A DNA stretch of 64,000 nt, taken from positions 434,001-498,000 of the forward strand of contig NZ_FNKI01000001.1 in the NCBI RefSeq assembly GCF_900102925.1, given 5' to 3'. The stretch is from Flagellimonas zhangzhouensis (GTDB lineage: Bacteria > Bacteroidota > Bacteroidia > Flavobacteriales > Flavobacteriaceae). Shown in pieces: positions 1-8,038 of the stretch (position 1 is its first letter; each line of letters opens with the position of its first letter). Below the pieces are notes generated by a model. That model was not told the origin of the DNA and ran no database searches. It was given only the letters and a program-made list of their open reading frames with translations. The translations under genes were made by a program, and so were the position numbers.

Positions 1-2
1 AT

Positions 3-620
3 CACGGAATCAAAACCGAATACCATAAAGAGGTGTTGCACATCAGTGCTTCATTTAAAGAAAAGGTGTTTACCGAAATCGAAGAATTGGAAGATGTGTA
101 TGAGCTATTGGATAAATCACAGCATGGCATCGCCTTTTATGGAGAAACCAAAAAAACAGTCGGGGCCATCATGATGCAGTTGCAGGGCATGGGCAAGTTT
201 GAGCAATTCCTTAAAATTTTGCAGCTACTAAAATTGTTGGCAAAAAGTGATGAGTTTGAACTTTTACATTCCAACCCCATTATAAGCAACAAGGCCAATA
301 AGCAGCAAGAACGTTTGCAAAAGGTCTATTCCTTTATTGACAAGCACTATTCCAAAAAAATAGCTTTGGAGGACATTGCAGATTCCATCAACTTGGGCAA
401 AGAAGCATTTTGTAGGTATTTCAAGAAAAATACGGGGAGCACTTTCACCCATTTTTTGAACCAATATCGCATTACGCAAGCCAAACGATTGTTGCTCACA
501 GGTAGGAACATTAGCGAAACTTGCTACGAATGCGGGTTTGAAAGCTTGTCCTATTTTAATCGAACGTTTAAAAAAATTACTGGGGAAAATCCGTCGGACT
601 ATAAAAACAGAAACAAATAA
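3..620 (+). CDS. AraC-family transcriptional regulator, 5' end outside the window
   Basis: The reading frame is open from the first bases of the window, so the visible part is the C-terminal 205 or so residues of a longer protein; the GTG at 33 is an internal codon, not a start. The last 100 residues form a double helix-turn-helix AraC/XylS DNA-binding domain: a first HTH around LEDIADSINLGKEAFCRYFK and the family signature CGFESLSYFNRTFKKITGENPSDY near the end, which is the second HTH. The part before it, with the stretch TVGAIMMQLQGMGKFEQF, would belong to an N-terminal cupin-type sensory domain, inferred from typical AraC architecture. No partner gene is visible that would tell its ligand. 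A hairpin follows the stop. Confidence 0.9.
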   Translation, partial: HGIKTEYHKEVLHISASFKEKVFTEIEELEDVYELLDKSQHGIAFYGETKKTVGAIMMQLQGMGKFEQFLKILQLLKLLAKSDEFELLHSNPIISNKANKQQERLQKVYSFIDKHYSKKIALEDIADSINLGKEAFCRYFKKNTGSTFTHFLNQYRITQAKRLLLTGRNISETCYECGFESLSYFNRTFKKITGENPSDYKNRNK

Positions 621-657
621 AGAATCGCCCCAAACCATAATGCTTGGAGCGATTCTT
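620..657 (+). terminator. hairpin after the AraC regulator gene
   Basis: Arms AAGAATCGC and GCGATTCTT pair perfectly, with an inner CCAA/TTGG pairing. It starts at the stop codon of the regulator gene. No clear T-run follows, so its strength as an intrinsic terminator is uncertain. Confidence 0.45.
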
Positions 658-707
658 AACTAACCAACCAAAAAATGTATTGTAAAGTCAAACTTTGTTG
701 TTCTGAC

Positions 708-1625
708 CTATATTTTGCGTTGTCGGGTCACGTTCATGGTAGGGTTGTTTTCCTTAGAGCGTTTTTTGCCCGAACCGTCCGATTTCAAATATTGAATGTA
801 TCCCCTGCCCGAAAATTCATATACCGTTCCGCTGGATACATGGTACAACTCTATGGTACTATCGTTTATAACGTACAATTCAAAATAATCATTGCCCAAA
901 AAGTCATAATCCAAGGTTATCGTTTTAAGGGTTGGGTCATTGACCACATCATAGACCACATAGTCTCCCTCATAATCCCATTGAATATTGGATAACGGAA
1001 TACCTTGATTATCTATGGATGATCTAAAATACCCACCTGCATCTGAATTGAACTGCAGATAGTTCTCTTCATCAAACTCGTTGATGGCTCCATAGTCACT
1101 GGTATAGGTTTTTTCCCAAACCTGATATTCCTGTAAGAAGTAATGAATGTTGTCGTAAAAAACAGCATCATAATCAAAATTGCTCGCATAGTAGCCTTTA
1201 AGCACGTATGTAGTGTTTGAGCTAGCATCATACAATTCAACGGTATTGGAATTTACTTGATACACATCCAACAACCAAAGTCCGTCCACATCATGATCCA
1301 CTTCTAACTCGGAACCAAAGGTTCCGTAGGCCCCAACATCAATACCTAATCCATTGCCTGTTTTTCCAATTCCAACAAGGTTGTTATTGGCGTACACAAT
1401 TCCCCCATCAAAAGAGATGGTAAATGCCCGTTGCAAAAATGGAATTTCGCCGCTACCTGATGATGCATTGATATCTACATACCACAGATCATAGTTCTCT
1501 AAAACCAAAGCAGTGTTTAAGGGTGTAACTTCCACATAATCATCATCAATGATCACCTCGGTGTAACAAGAACTGGCCAAAAGACCTATTGCTATAATTC
1601 CTAAAAGTAGTTTTCTTATTTTCAT
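708..1625 (-). CDS. conserved flavobacterial lipoprotein of unknown function
   Basis: A 305-residue protein starting at the ATG whose complement is 1623-1625. This start gives a clean lipoprotein signal: a KIRK basic head, a hydrophobic stretch and the lipobox LLASSC. A longer frame extends upstream by 13 codons, but it would put a non-signal leader in front. The mature part is acidic and rich in Tyr, Asp and Asn, with repeated short beta-strand patterns such as YDLWYVDIN, YFLQEYQVWEKTY and FELYVINDSTIELYH, suggesting an exported beta-rich domain. From memory, homologues in Flavobacteriaceae are sometimes labelled nicotinic acid mononucleotide adenyltransferase. Nothing here supports that: no nucleotidyltransferase HxGH motif is visible. 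Function unknown. Confidence 0.85.
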   Translation of the reverse strand: MKIRKLLLGIIAIGLLASSCYTEVIIDDDYVEVTPLNTALVLENYDLWYVDINASSGSGEIPFLQRAFTISFDGGIVYANNNLVGIGKTGNGLGIDVGAYGTFGSELEVDHDVDGLWLLDVYQVNSNTVELYDASSNTTYVLKGYYASNFDYDAVFYDNIHYFLQEYQVWEKTYTSDYGAINEFDEENYLQFNSDAGGYFRSSIDNQGIPLSNIQWDYEGDYVVYDVVNDPTLKTITLDYDFLGNDYFELYVINDSTIELYHVSSGTVYEFSGRGYIQYLKSDGSGKKRSKENNPTMNVTRQRKI

Positions 1626-1749
1626 AATCGAGGTTTTAAAGTTCACTTCATGTAAACCAAGCATTGTGCCAAATTCTTTAATTATTTGATAATCAATTTA
1701 TAATGATGCCATGATTTTATTTTTTAGCTTTATAGCCTAATTTGCTTGC

Positions 1750-2751
1750 ATGAAAGACAACCTTAAATTTTGTGTTTTTGGAGGAGGAAGCTGGGGAACG
1801 GCCATCGTTAAAATGTTGACGGAAAACTTAGATCAAGCGGGTTGGTATATGCGAAGTGATTCTGCCATTCGCCATATTGAAAAAGAGGGTCACAATCCTA
1901 ATTATTTAAGCTCTGTGGAGTTTGATGTGGCTCAACTTGAACTTAGTCATGATATCAATAAAATGGCAGCTGAATCGGATGTGCTTATTTTTGCTATTCC
2001 CTCGGCCTTTTTGGAAAGTGAATTGCAAAATCTTACCGTTTCTTTAAAGGACAAAATTATATTTTCGGCCATTAAGGGCATCGTGCCCGAAACTGGTTTG
2101 ATCGTTGGAGAGCATTTTCACAGCAAATACGATATCCCCTTTGAAAATATTGGGGTGCTTACAGGTCCTTGTCATGCGGAAGAGGTGGCCTTGGAACGAC
2201 TTTCTTACCTTACCATTGCCTGTGCAGATGCCGATAAGGCGAAAATGGTGGCCAAACATTTAAAAAGTGAGTATATCCGTACCAAAATATCTGATGACAT
2301 CATCGGAACCGAATATGCTGCGATGTTGAAAAACATTTATGCCATCGCTGCTGGAATTGCCCACGGTTTGGGTTATGGTGATAATTTTCAAAGTGTGTTG
2401 ATGAGCAACGCCATCCGTGAAATGAAACGTTTTATTGACCGTGTCTATAAAATGAAGCGCAACATCAACGCTTCTGCCTATTTGGGGGATTTGTTGGTGA
2501 CAGGATACTCGGTATTTAGCAGAAACCGTATGTTCGGTAATATGATTGGTAAGGGCTACACCGTAAAAAGCGCCATGATGGAAATGAACATGGTGGCCGA
2601 AGGGTATTATGCCACCAAAAGTGCCCATTTATTGATGGAAAAATTGGAGAAAAAGTCCAAAACTCCCATTATCAATGCCGTTTACCAAGTGTTGTACAAA
2701 GAGAAAAATCCCAAGAAAGTTTTTGAAAAGTTGACGGAGAAGTTGGATTAA
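1750..2751 (+). CDS. gpsA: NAD(P)-dependent glycerol-3-phosphate dehydrogenase
   Basis: A 333-residue cytoplasmic enzyme reducing dihydroxyacetone phosphate to sn-glycerol-3-phosphate, the backbone for phospholipids. The N-terminus has the Rossmann dinucleotide loop GGGSWGTA at residues 8-15. The family features GVLTGPCHAEEV and YAAMLKNIYAIAAG (with the catalytic Lys) are present, and the length is normal. The last 51 bp (2701-2751) occur again at 4879-4929, next to the convergent glpD gene. That suggests gpsA and glpD were once tail to tail and were split by an insertion. The two dehydrogenases together interconvert glycerol-3-phosphate and DHAP. Confidence 0.96.
   Translation: MKDNLKFCVFGGGSWGTAIVKMLTENLDQAGWYMRSDSAIRHIEKEGHNPNYLSSVEFDVAQLELSHDINKMAAESDVLIFAIPSAFLESELQNLTVSLKDKIIFSAIKGIVPETGLIVGEHFHSKYDIPFENIGVLTGPCHAEEVALERLSYLTIACADADKAKMVAKHLKSEYIRTKISDDIIGTEYAAMLKNIYAIAAGIAHGLGYGDNFQSVLMSNAIREMKRFIDRVYKMKRNINASAYLGDLLVTGYSVFSRNRMFGNMIGKGYTVKSAMMEMNMVAEGYYATKSAHLLMEKLEKKSKTPIINAVYQVLYKEKNPKKVFEKLTEKLD
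2701..2751 (+). repeat. gpsA: 51-bp direct repeat, copy 1 (3' end of gpsA)
   Basis: This is the functional 3' end of gpsA, encoding EKNPKKVFEKLTEKLD and the stop. It matches copy 2 at 4879-4929 at 46 of 51 positions without gaps. The sequence diverges immediately on both sides. Confidence 0.85.
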
Positions 2752-2759
2752 TTAAAAAA

Positions 2760-3416
2760 TTAAAGCTTTACAACATCAAAACTATAGCTCATAAACGGAA
2801 TCATAAAGGTTGTTTTTTCGGAGAAGTATTTAGTGTTACGAGATATATACATTCCCATCGTTAACTTAGATTTGCCTTTGCCATATCCGATTGAGACTCT
2901 ATTAGCACTGAAATTATAATTATCAATAAAGGTATTTGAGTCTATTTGTTGTCCCTCTTCGTTATAAATTGGTTCAGTTCTTACATATTCGCTATTTCTG
3001 TTGAGTAAAGACCATCCAGCACCAACCAATAAATCTCCTTTTTTAAAAACTGCGAAGCGGTAATTTAAATTAAAATTGTAGCCAAACAATAAGCCCCGTT
3101 CAATTTTGGAGTATGTTCCATCACTGGGTACTGTGGTCTCAATTGGGGTTGTTAGAAAGTCATAGCGAATGGAACTTATAAATCCTAAGCTGAAATTTTT
3201 CGTAAAATAATACTCAACCCCAAGATTTAGCACGGGACCTGCATTTTGAGAATCAGGACTTACAAATACAGTTGCCATAGCTTGATCACCCGAATTATGG
3301 ATGGGAGTGATTCTAAATTCCGCACCTAAATTGAAAAAAAAGCTTTTTTCTCGAGAATTATTTTGGGCTAAGATAGAATATGGTAGTATAAATAGAATTA
3401 GGAATAAATTCTTCAT
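2760..3416 (-). CDS. outer-membrane beta-barrel protein, uncharacterised
   Basis: 218 residues with an N-terminal Sec signal ending at SILAQ, a form common in flavobacterial exported proteins. The mature part alternates polar and hydrophobic residues in repeated strands (VLNLGVEYYFTKNFSLGF, LLFGYNFNLNYRFAVF, RVSIGYGKGKSKLTMGMYI) and ends with an aromatic-containing strand. This fits a small porin-like barrel of about eight strands. It is the second gene of an AT-rich two-gene island lying between gpsA and a relic of the gpsA 3' end, and follows the lipoprotein gene by 14 bp, so the two are probably cotranscribed. No specific family could be named. Confidence 0.75.
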   Translation of the reverse strand: MKNLFLILFILPYSILAQNNSREKSFFFNLGAEFRITPIHNSGDQAMATVFVSPDSQNAGPVLNLGVEYYFTKNFSLGFISSIRYDFLTTPIETTVPSDGTYSKIERGLLFGYNFNLNYRFAVFKKGDLLVGAGWSLLNRNSEYVRTEPIYNEEGQQIDSNTFIDNYNFSANRVSIGYGKGKSKLTMGMYISRNTKYFSEKTTFMIPFMSYSFDVVKL

Positions 3417-3430
3417 AAAAAGGGGTTGGA

Positions 3431-4669
3431 TTAATTGGAAGCATTGTAATAGAATTCTATCGTCGAATTTGAGATACTATTTCCAAAACCATTCAATACG
3501 AAATAATTCTCTGGAATGAAATCATCACAAGCACGAACTTGTGCAGAAATATATTTTTGATTGTATGACCTATAACTAATTAGGGCATCAGTACCTCCTG
3601 GTCTTCCAAAAGAAACCTGTTTCAAAGGTGCTGGGAAACCATCATATTCATAAATTATGTATGAAATAAAAATACTAGATGACGCCCTTTTATTCATCAA
3701 ATGTTTATTGATGGTTTTAAATGTACCATTATTCACATCTGAGTTTGAAAACTTACCCAAAACATACTCAGGATTATTTCTAATTTGTGCACCATCAATG
3801 GTTATTCTATCCCCCCAAAAAAATCCTAAAGGTTGAAAAAAATCCTCATCATCAGACATAGCATATCCATAAATATGGACATCTGCCTTTTCCAACCATG
3901 ATTCCTTTTTGTCCTTTATTTTAATTTTAAAAATTTGCAGATCCTCTGGAAGTATGTCATCATTTCCACCACCTCCCCCATAAGAATCTGCATTTTCGTC
4001 TTCTGGTAATATATATTCTTGATCTTCTGGAGCAATCCCTAAAACAAAAACTTCATTTTCCAAAGCTTCCTCTACAGGGTTTGGACCAAAAATGTCATTC
4101 TCTAGCAAATCACGATATTTCAGTTCCAATTGTCCCCTTACATTTAATATATATCCCTGCACAATCTCTTTTTTCAAATCAAGGTCAAAGCTATTTATCA
4201 AGAATAATGGTTGAGTTCCAGTGCCATCTTTTATTTTATAAACATATGGGTACCAAGATTCACCTTCAAGTTCAATAAATGCTTCCAATGAATACTGAAT
4301 ACTATCATTCAATGTACTTTCACTCTTTCCTTCTATGTTTTTGCTAAATAAATCCTTAAAATAAAAAGCATTTAAATGCTCTGCTTTTGCAGATTTCCCA
4401 GCTTTTTCGTTATCAAAATTGGGATTAAGCCTATACAGCTCTTCCATTAATTTTGTTAGGTGATAATTCTTGTAAGCTAATTTTTCTTTTAATTCAGCCC
4501 TTTCAATACCTGCTTTGTCAAAAAGTAATGAATTGGATTGGTTTTCTTCTATAACCAAGCTTGGTTCTTCTTCATTTTCACATGAACTCAATAGTATTAA
4601 TAAAACAATAAATAAAATTGAAAAAAAGGCATTTGGATTGACCGAGGATTTGATTTTATAGAACTGCAT
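3431..4669 (-). CDS. lipoprotein of unknown function in an AT-rich island
   Basis: 412 residues with a lipoprotein signal peptide: a basic N-terminus, a hydrophobic run and the lipobox LLSSC, followed by an acidic tail ENEEEPS. The middle has a short Gly-rich acidic linker (residues 230-240, SYGGGGGNDD), followed by a segment containing KIKIKDKKESWLEKADVHIYGYAMSDDEDFF. The last third looks beta-rich. No known domain is recognised. Base composition is clearly more AT-rich than glpD and gpsA; one 60-base line (4321-4380) is only 25% G+C against about 40% in a line of glpD. Together with the flanking repeat this suggests acquisition by transfer. A spaced direct repeat lies about 100 bp upstream of the start. 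Confidence 0.75.
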   Translation of the reverse strand: MQFYKIKSSVNPNAFFSILFIVLLILLSSCENEEEPSLVIEENQSNSLLFDKAGIERAELKEKLAYKNYHLTKLMEELYRLNPNFDNEKAGKSAKAEHLNAFYFKDLFSKNIEGKSESTLNDSIQYSLEAFIELEGESWYPYVYKIKDGTGTQPLFLINSFDLDLKKEIVQGYILNVRGQLELKYRDLLENDIFGPNPVEEALENEVFVLGIAPEDQEYILPEDENADSYGGGGGNDDILPEDLQIFKIKIKDKKESWLEKADVHIYGYAMSDDEDFFQPLGFFWGDRITIDGAQIRNNPEYVLGKFSNSDVNNGTFKTINKHLMNKRASSSIFISYIIYEYDGFPAPLKQVSFGRPGGTDALISYRSYNQKYISAQVRACDDFIPENYFVLNGFGNSISNSTIEFYYNASN

Positions 4670-4765
4670 AAAGTAGGATTTTAGTCAACTAATTTTAAGA
4701 TTGGCATGAAGCTATGTAATCCTTATCTTTCAAAGTCTTCGAAATCAGTGGATACCCTTTTTGGG

Positions 4766-4798
4766 TTGACGGATGGTGGTTTTGAATTGACCGATTGG
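4766..4798. repeat. two spaced direct repeats of a TTGACsGATkGG motif
   Basis: TTGACGGATGG (4766-4776) and TTGACCGATTGG (4787-4798) start 21 bp apart, two turns of the helix. They lie about 100 bp upstream of the lipoprotein start at 4669, in otherwise non-coding DNA. A related TTGACCGAGGAT is seen at 4638-4649, inside the start of that gene. It could be a tandem operator; no regulator is identified. Confidence 0.35.
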
Positions 4799-4878
4799 CA
4801 ATTCTGAGGTTTTTTTGAAAGAAAAAAAAGATTTAATGGTGAGATTTGTCCAGAACCTACCCGTAAATGCAGAAATTA

Positions 4879-4929
4879 GAGAACAATCCCAAGAAAGTTT
4901 TCGAAAAATTGACTAAGAAGTTGGATTAA
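4879..4929 (+). pseudogene. gpsA: relic of the gpsA 3' end (51-bp direct repeat, copy 2)
   Basis: In frame this reads ENNPKKVFEKLTKKLD and stop, against EKNPKKVFEKLTEKLD in gpsA. DNA identity is 46 of 51 bases, with two amino-acid changes and three silent ones. Its stop codon overlaps the complement of the glpD stop. Upstream of 4879 there is no match to gpsA, so it is a remnant and not a gene. It marks the right boundary of the two-gene insertion. The mixture of silent and replacement changes suggests it came from a related, diverged allele rather than from a recent copy of the present gpsA. Confidence 0.8.
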
Positions 4930-6593
4930 GCCCTATCCAAACTAAAGTTGGAATGCTCTTCCAATTCGGCTTCAAGTTTCTCATTAAATACTTCCATTTC
5001 TGTATCTGAATAGGAATAGGCTTGTTGAAATTCCTCAAAAACAACTTGCATATAATTACGAACACTTTCAATATCAAAATAAAGTCTACCTGTTCGTCTA
5101 ATGAAAAAATCCAAAGGAATTACAGCCATTTCATATGCAATGGCAAACTGAGCCTCGGCCCTGATCATTCTTTCTTTGGGTGAATCACCCTCAATCTTTG
5201 AATACAATTCCAAAATGGTTTCGGTCTGTTTGCCATAAGTGGTCACCAAATACCATGCATCGTACTTTTTAAAACCATCCTTTTCAATACGCTCCAAAAC
5301 CTCAGCAATGTATTTTTTTACGTGCTTGAACTTTTTAAACCCATTACCACAAAGTGGAATTTTGTCCGTGGAACATGGTTTTAATTTTAAATCAAAATCC
5401 TCTTCCATTTCTTTGGCGATTCGGTTCACCACCCGCTCAGCCATTTTTCGATAGCCTGTCAACTTGCCTCCTGCGATACTCACCAATCCCGTATCCGAAG
5501 TAAAAATTTCATCTTTTCTGGAAAGCTCAGAGGCCGATTTTCCCTCTTCATGAATCAGAGGGCGTAATCCTGCCCAAGAAGAAATAATATCATCCAACTC
5601 CAGATTAATATCAGGGAACATATGGTTTACTGCTGAAACCAAATAAATGGCATCGGCGATATCGGTGGTCACTTGATCTTTGTCCAAATTGTAATTGGTG
5701 TCGGTGGTACCAATGTATGTTATCTTACCACGTGGAATGGCGAACATCATGCGTCCGTCTGGAATATCGAAATACACGGATTGCTTTACAGGAAGTTTCT
5801 CCTTTGGAAACACCAAATGCACGCCTTTGGTCAAATGCAAACGCTTTCCTTTTTTGGAATGGTTTACACTTCGCAATTCATCTACCCAAGGGCCTGCCGC
5901 ATTGATCACATACTTGGATGAAACTTCATAAGCATCTCCAAACACTTCATCAGAAAACTTAACCCCAGCCACACGTTCATTTTCATACACAAAATCGGTA
6001 ACCTTGGTATAATTAAAAGCATGGGTGCCAAATTGAAGACTCGTTTTTACATTTTCCATGGTGAGTCGTGCATCATCGGTTCGGTATTCGGCATAATAGC
6101 CCGCTCCATTCAAAATCTTTTTTGGCAAAAGAGGTTCCAGTTTCATGGCCTCCTTTTTTTCGAGCATTTGACGTTTGTCGTCTCCTGTCACTTGGGCCAG
6201 AATATCATACACTTTAAGGCCAATCGAAGTCAACCATTTTCCATAGGAACCACCCTCTATCAAGGGCAACAACATTTTTTCAGGCAACACTAAATGAGGA
6301 GCCAATTTGTGCACAATGGCACGTTCGGAACCGACTTCTTTCACCAACCAAAAATCGAATTGCTTTAAGTAGCGAAGTCCTCCGTGAATCAATTTGGTGG
6401 ATTTACTGCTGGTACCCGAGGCAAAATCCCCCTTTTCCAACAACAGCACTTTCATACCCCTGGAAGAAGCATCCAATGCTATACCTGCTCCCGTGATTCC
6501 TCCTCCGATTACAATGAGATCATAGGAGTCCTTAGCTATATTTTGAAGGGTTTCTTTTCTATTGACATTTGAAAAATTGATGTTCCCTTCCAT
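4926..6593 (-). CDS. glpD: FAD-dependent glycerol-3-phosphate dehydrogenase
   Basis: A 555-residue membrane-associated flavoprotein that oxidises glycerol-3-phosphate to DHAP and feeds electrons to quinone. The FAD-binding Rossmann motif is at about residues 31-40 (GGGITGAGIA), followed by the DAO-family signatures GTSSKSTKLIHGGLRYL and, further on, AAGPWVDELR and AGGKLTGYRKMAE. The C-terminal all-helical domain of the GlpD family is present (residues about 430-545), and the length is normal. It is the last gene of a leftward run starting at 7265. The gap to the upstream monooxygenase-like gene is 6 bp. No glpK or glpF is visible, so the source of glycerol-3-phosphate is not shown here. Confidence 0.95.
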   Translation of the reverse strand: MEGNINFSNVNRKETLQNIAKDSYDLIVIGGGITGAGIALDASSRGMKVLLLEKGDFASGTSSKSTKLIHGGLRYLKQFDFWLVKEVGSERAIVHKLAPHLVLPEKMLLPLIEGGSYGKWLTSIGLKVYDILAQVTGDDKRQMLEKKEAMKLEPLLPKKILNGAGYYAEYRTDDARLTMENVKTSLQFGTHAFNYTKVTDFVYENERVAGVKFSDEVFGDAYEVSSKYVINAAGPWVDELRSVNHSKKGKRLHLTKGVHLVFPKEKLPVKQSVYFDIPDGRMMFAIPRGKITYIGTTDTNYNLDKDQVTTDIADAIYLVSAVNHMFPDINLELDDIISSWAGLRPLIHEEGKSASELSRKDEIFTSDTGLVSIAGGKLTGYRKMAERVVNRIAKEMEEDFDLKLKPCSTDKIPLCGNGFKKFKHVKKYIAEVLERIEKDGFKKYDAWYLVTTYGKQTETILELYSKIEGDSPKERMIRAEAQFAIAYEMAVIPLDFFIRRTGRLYFDIESVRNYMQVVFEEFQQAYSYSDTEMEVFNEKLEAELEEHSNFSLDRA

Positions 6594-6599
6594 ATAATT

Positions 6600-6908
6600 T
6601 TATTTGTTGAATTCGTATTCGCGCTCCACTTTACATATCCGAACTTTGTACCAAGAATACCAAGTTTGGATTCCCTTTTTCCGGGCTTGTTTGTGATCCA
6701 TTTGTGATTTCCAATTGGCGATTGCCTCCAAACTTTCCCAATAACTTACGGCAATTCCCAATCCATCACGAGCACTTTCAAAACCCAAAAATCCAGGCTG
6801 TTTTCGGGCCAAAGTTTCCATTACTTCTGCCATTTGACCATATCCATTGTCCCCTTCGGTTCTCAGATTGGTAAAAATTACGGCGTAATAGGGTTTTTGT
6901 AGTTCCAT
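6600..6908 (-). CDS. antibiotic biosynthesis monooxygenase (ABM)-like small protein
   Basis: A 102-residue protein of the dimeric alpha/beta-barrel (ABM/YgiN-like) fold. Recognisable parts are YYAVIFTNLRT as the first strand, the helix MAEVMETLARKQPGFLGFES, AVSYWESLEAIANWKSQMDH with the typical YW-ES-pattern, and AR-KKGIQTWYSWYKVRICKVER at the end. Members of this fold act on quinones, haem or polyketides, or are simple stress proteins; the substrate cannot be told here. The ATG directly follows the stop codon of the upstream gene and glpD follows after 6 bp, so it belongs to a three-gene operon. Confidence 0.8.
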   Translation of the reverse strand: MELQKPYYAVIFTNLRTEGDNGYGQMAEVMETLARKQPGFLGFESARDGLGIAVSYWESLEAIANWKSQMDHKQARKKGIQTWYSWYKVRICKVEREYEFNK

Positions 6909-7265
6909 TTAGTTGATGTATTCCTTTTCCAAAAAATAATTGACCAAGGCTTCCTTCATCAAAACGGCTTGTTCTCCTGCCTTTAATGGAGGTAATTGTT
7001 CCTTTATTTTATAGTGTGGCCAACCTTCATCATCAAAAAAATCGAAATCGTAGTACCCATAAGGTTCCAACAACCTACAAATGGCTATGTGCATCAGGTT
7101 TACCTTTTCGTCTTTCTTAAACTTTCGGTGAAAATTCCCCAATTCCTGAACGCCTACCAAATACACAATCCCATCCAATTCCAATGGATCTCCATCAGAA
7201 AATTGCGCTGATAGTTTTTCCACCAAAAAATCCCATCGTTCCTTTAATTGTTCGTCTCTTGACAT
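6909..7265 (-). CDS. conserved hypothetical protein, first gene of the glpD operon
   Basis: 118 residues from the ATG at 7265 (MSRDEQLKERWDFLVEKL). An in-frame TTG at 7286 would add seven residues, but it lies within a -7 promoter box (7284-7291), so the ATG is preferred. The protein has an acidic aromatic patch YGYYDFDFFDDEGWPHYKIKE near residues 75-95 and no membrane segment or signal. I recognise it only as a flavobacterial hypothetical. It is translationally adjacent to the ABM-like gene (stop and next start touch), suggesting a shared function with that gene and glpD. Confidence 0.75.
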   Translation of the reverse strand: MSRDEQLKERWDFLVEKLSAQFSDGDPLELDGIVYLVGVQELGNFHRKFKKDEKVNLMHIAICRLLEPYGYYDFDFFDDEGWPHYKIKEQLPPLKAGEQAVLMKEALVNYFLEKEYIN

Positions 7266-7283
7266 GTGTTTTGCAATGAGTGC

Positions 7284-7291
7284 CAAAGGTA
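7284..7291 (-). promoter_or_regulatory. -7 box of the glpD operon
   Basis: The minus strand reads TACCTTTG, an exact TAnnTTTG box, about 20 bp before the ATG at 7265. It supports that ATG over the upstream TTG. No convincing -33 TTTG was found. Confidence 0.5.
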
Positions 7292-7304
7292 CAAATCAAT
7301 ATTC

Positions 7305-7312
7305 TATATTTG
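7305..7312 (+). promoter_or_regulatory. -7 box of the CvpA-family gene
   Basis: TATATTTG matches TAnnTTTG exactly, 13 bp before the start codon at 7326. It stands only 13 bp from the divergent box at 7284-7291, so the two promoters overlap. Confidence 0.5.
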
Positions 7313-7325
7313 TTAAAACCTGCAT

Positions 7326-7853
7326 ATGAGCTTTTTGGATATCATCTTTGGAATTCTTTTGATTTGGGGACTTTATAAAGGTCTTCGCAATGGGCTTTTT
7401 GTGGAGCTGGCCTCTTTGGTTGCGTTGATTGCAGGGCTCTATGGAGCTATCCATTTTTCATACATCACAGGGGAATATCTTGCGGACCGTTTGGACTGGA
7501 ACGAGCAGTACATTCAAATAGCAGCCTTTTTAATTACCTTTTTTGCCATAATAATAGTAGTTAACCTAGCTGGAAAACTCCTTACCAAAATTGCAGACTT
7601 TGCCATGCTGGGATTGTTGAACAAAATAGCTGGCGGCATTTTCGGCCTATTAAAAGTTGCTGTGATTTTAGGAGCGCTACTTATCTTCTTTGAAAGACTC
7701 ACTTCCCCATTAAATATGATAAATGAGGAAACAAAGGCCCAATCTGTCTTTTACGAACCCATAAAAGAAATCGGCGCTCTTGTATTTTCATTGGTGCTCG
7801 AGGATGAGATTGAGGATGTTCCAGAAATAGAGCCAAGAACCGAAACCTTATAA
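7326..7853 (+). CDS. CvpA family membrane protein
   Basis: 175 residues with four predicted membrane helices (about residues 3-20, 28-50, 64-85 and 100-125) and a charged, acidic C-terminal tail. The N-terminal pattern DIIFGILLIWGLYKGLRNGLF and the following SLVALIAGLYGA are the usual start of the CvpA/colicin V production family. Members are inner-membrane proteins linked to envelope homeostasis; the molecular role is unclear. It stands alone, transcribed divergently from the glpD operon with only 60 bp between the two start codons. Confidence 0.88.
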   Translation: MSFLDIIFGILLIWGLYKGLRNGLFVELASLVALIAGLYGAIHFSYITGEYLADRLDWNEQYIQIAAFLITFFAIIIVVNLAGKLLTKIADFAMLGLLNKIAGGIFGLLKVAVILGALLIFFERLTSPLNMINEETKAQSVFYEPIKEIGALVFSLVLEDEIEDVPEIEPRTETL

Positions 7854-8038
7854 ACGGTGTGGTTTCATCGATAAAACGTACTGTTTCCGTTTCTATAAAC
7901 CTACTCACCCCCAAATACTTGCATTTTGACGTAAGAATCTGCTTCCTATGGAAATTATATGGACTATGCGCTACTGTCCAATAGTTTAGCAAATAGAGAA
8001 CACTTAGGAGCTTGAGACACTCCGAAAATTACTATAGA

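Noticed and set aside
708..1625. Possible nicotinate mononucleotide adenylyltransferase function for the first lipoprotein
   Set aside because: This name occurs for homologues as I remember it, but there is no nucleotidyltransferase motif and the protein is an exported lipoprotein.
7699..7992. Open frame on the minus strand in the gap after the CvpA gene
   Set aside because: It overlaps the CvpA gene end, has no recognisable domain, and its composition looks like non-coding DNA.
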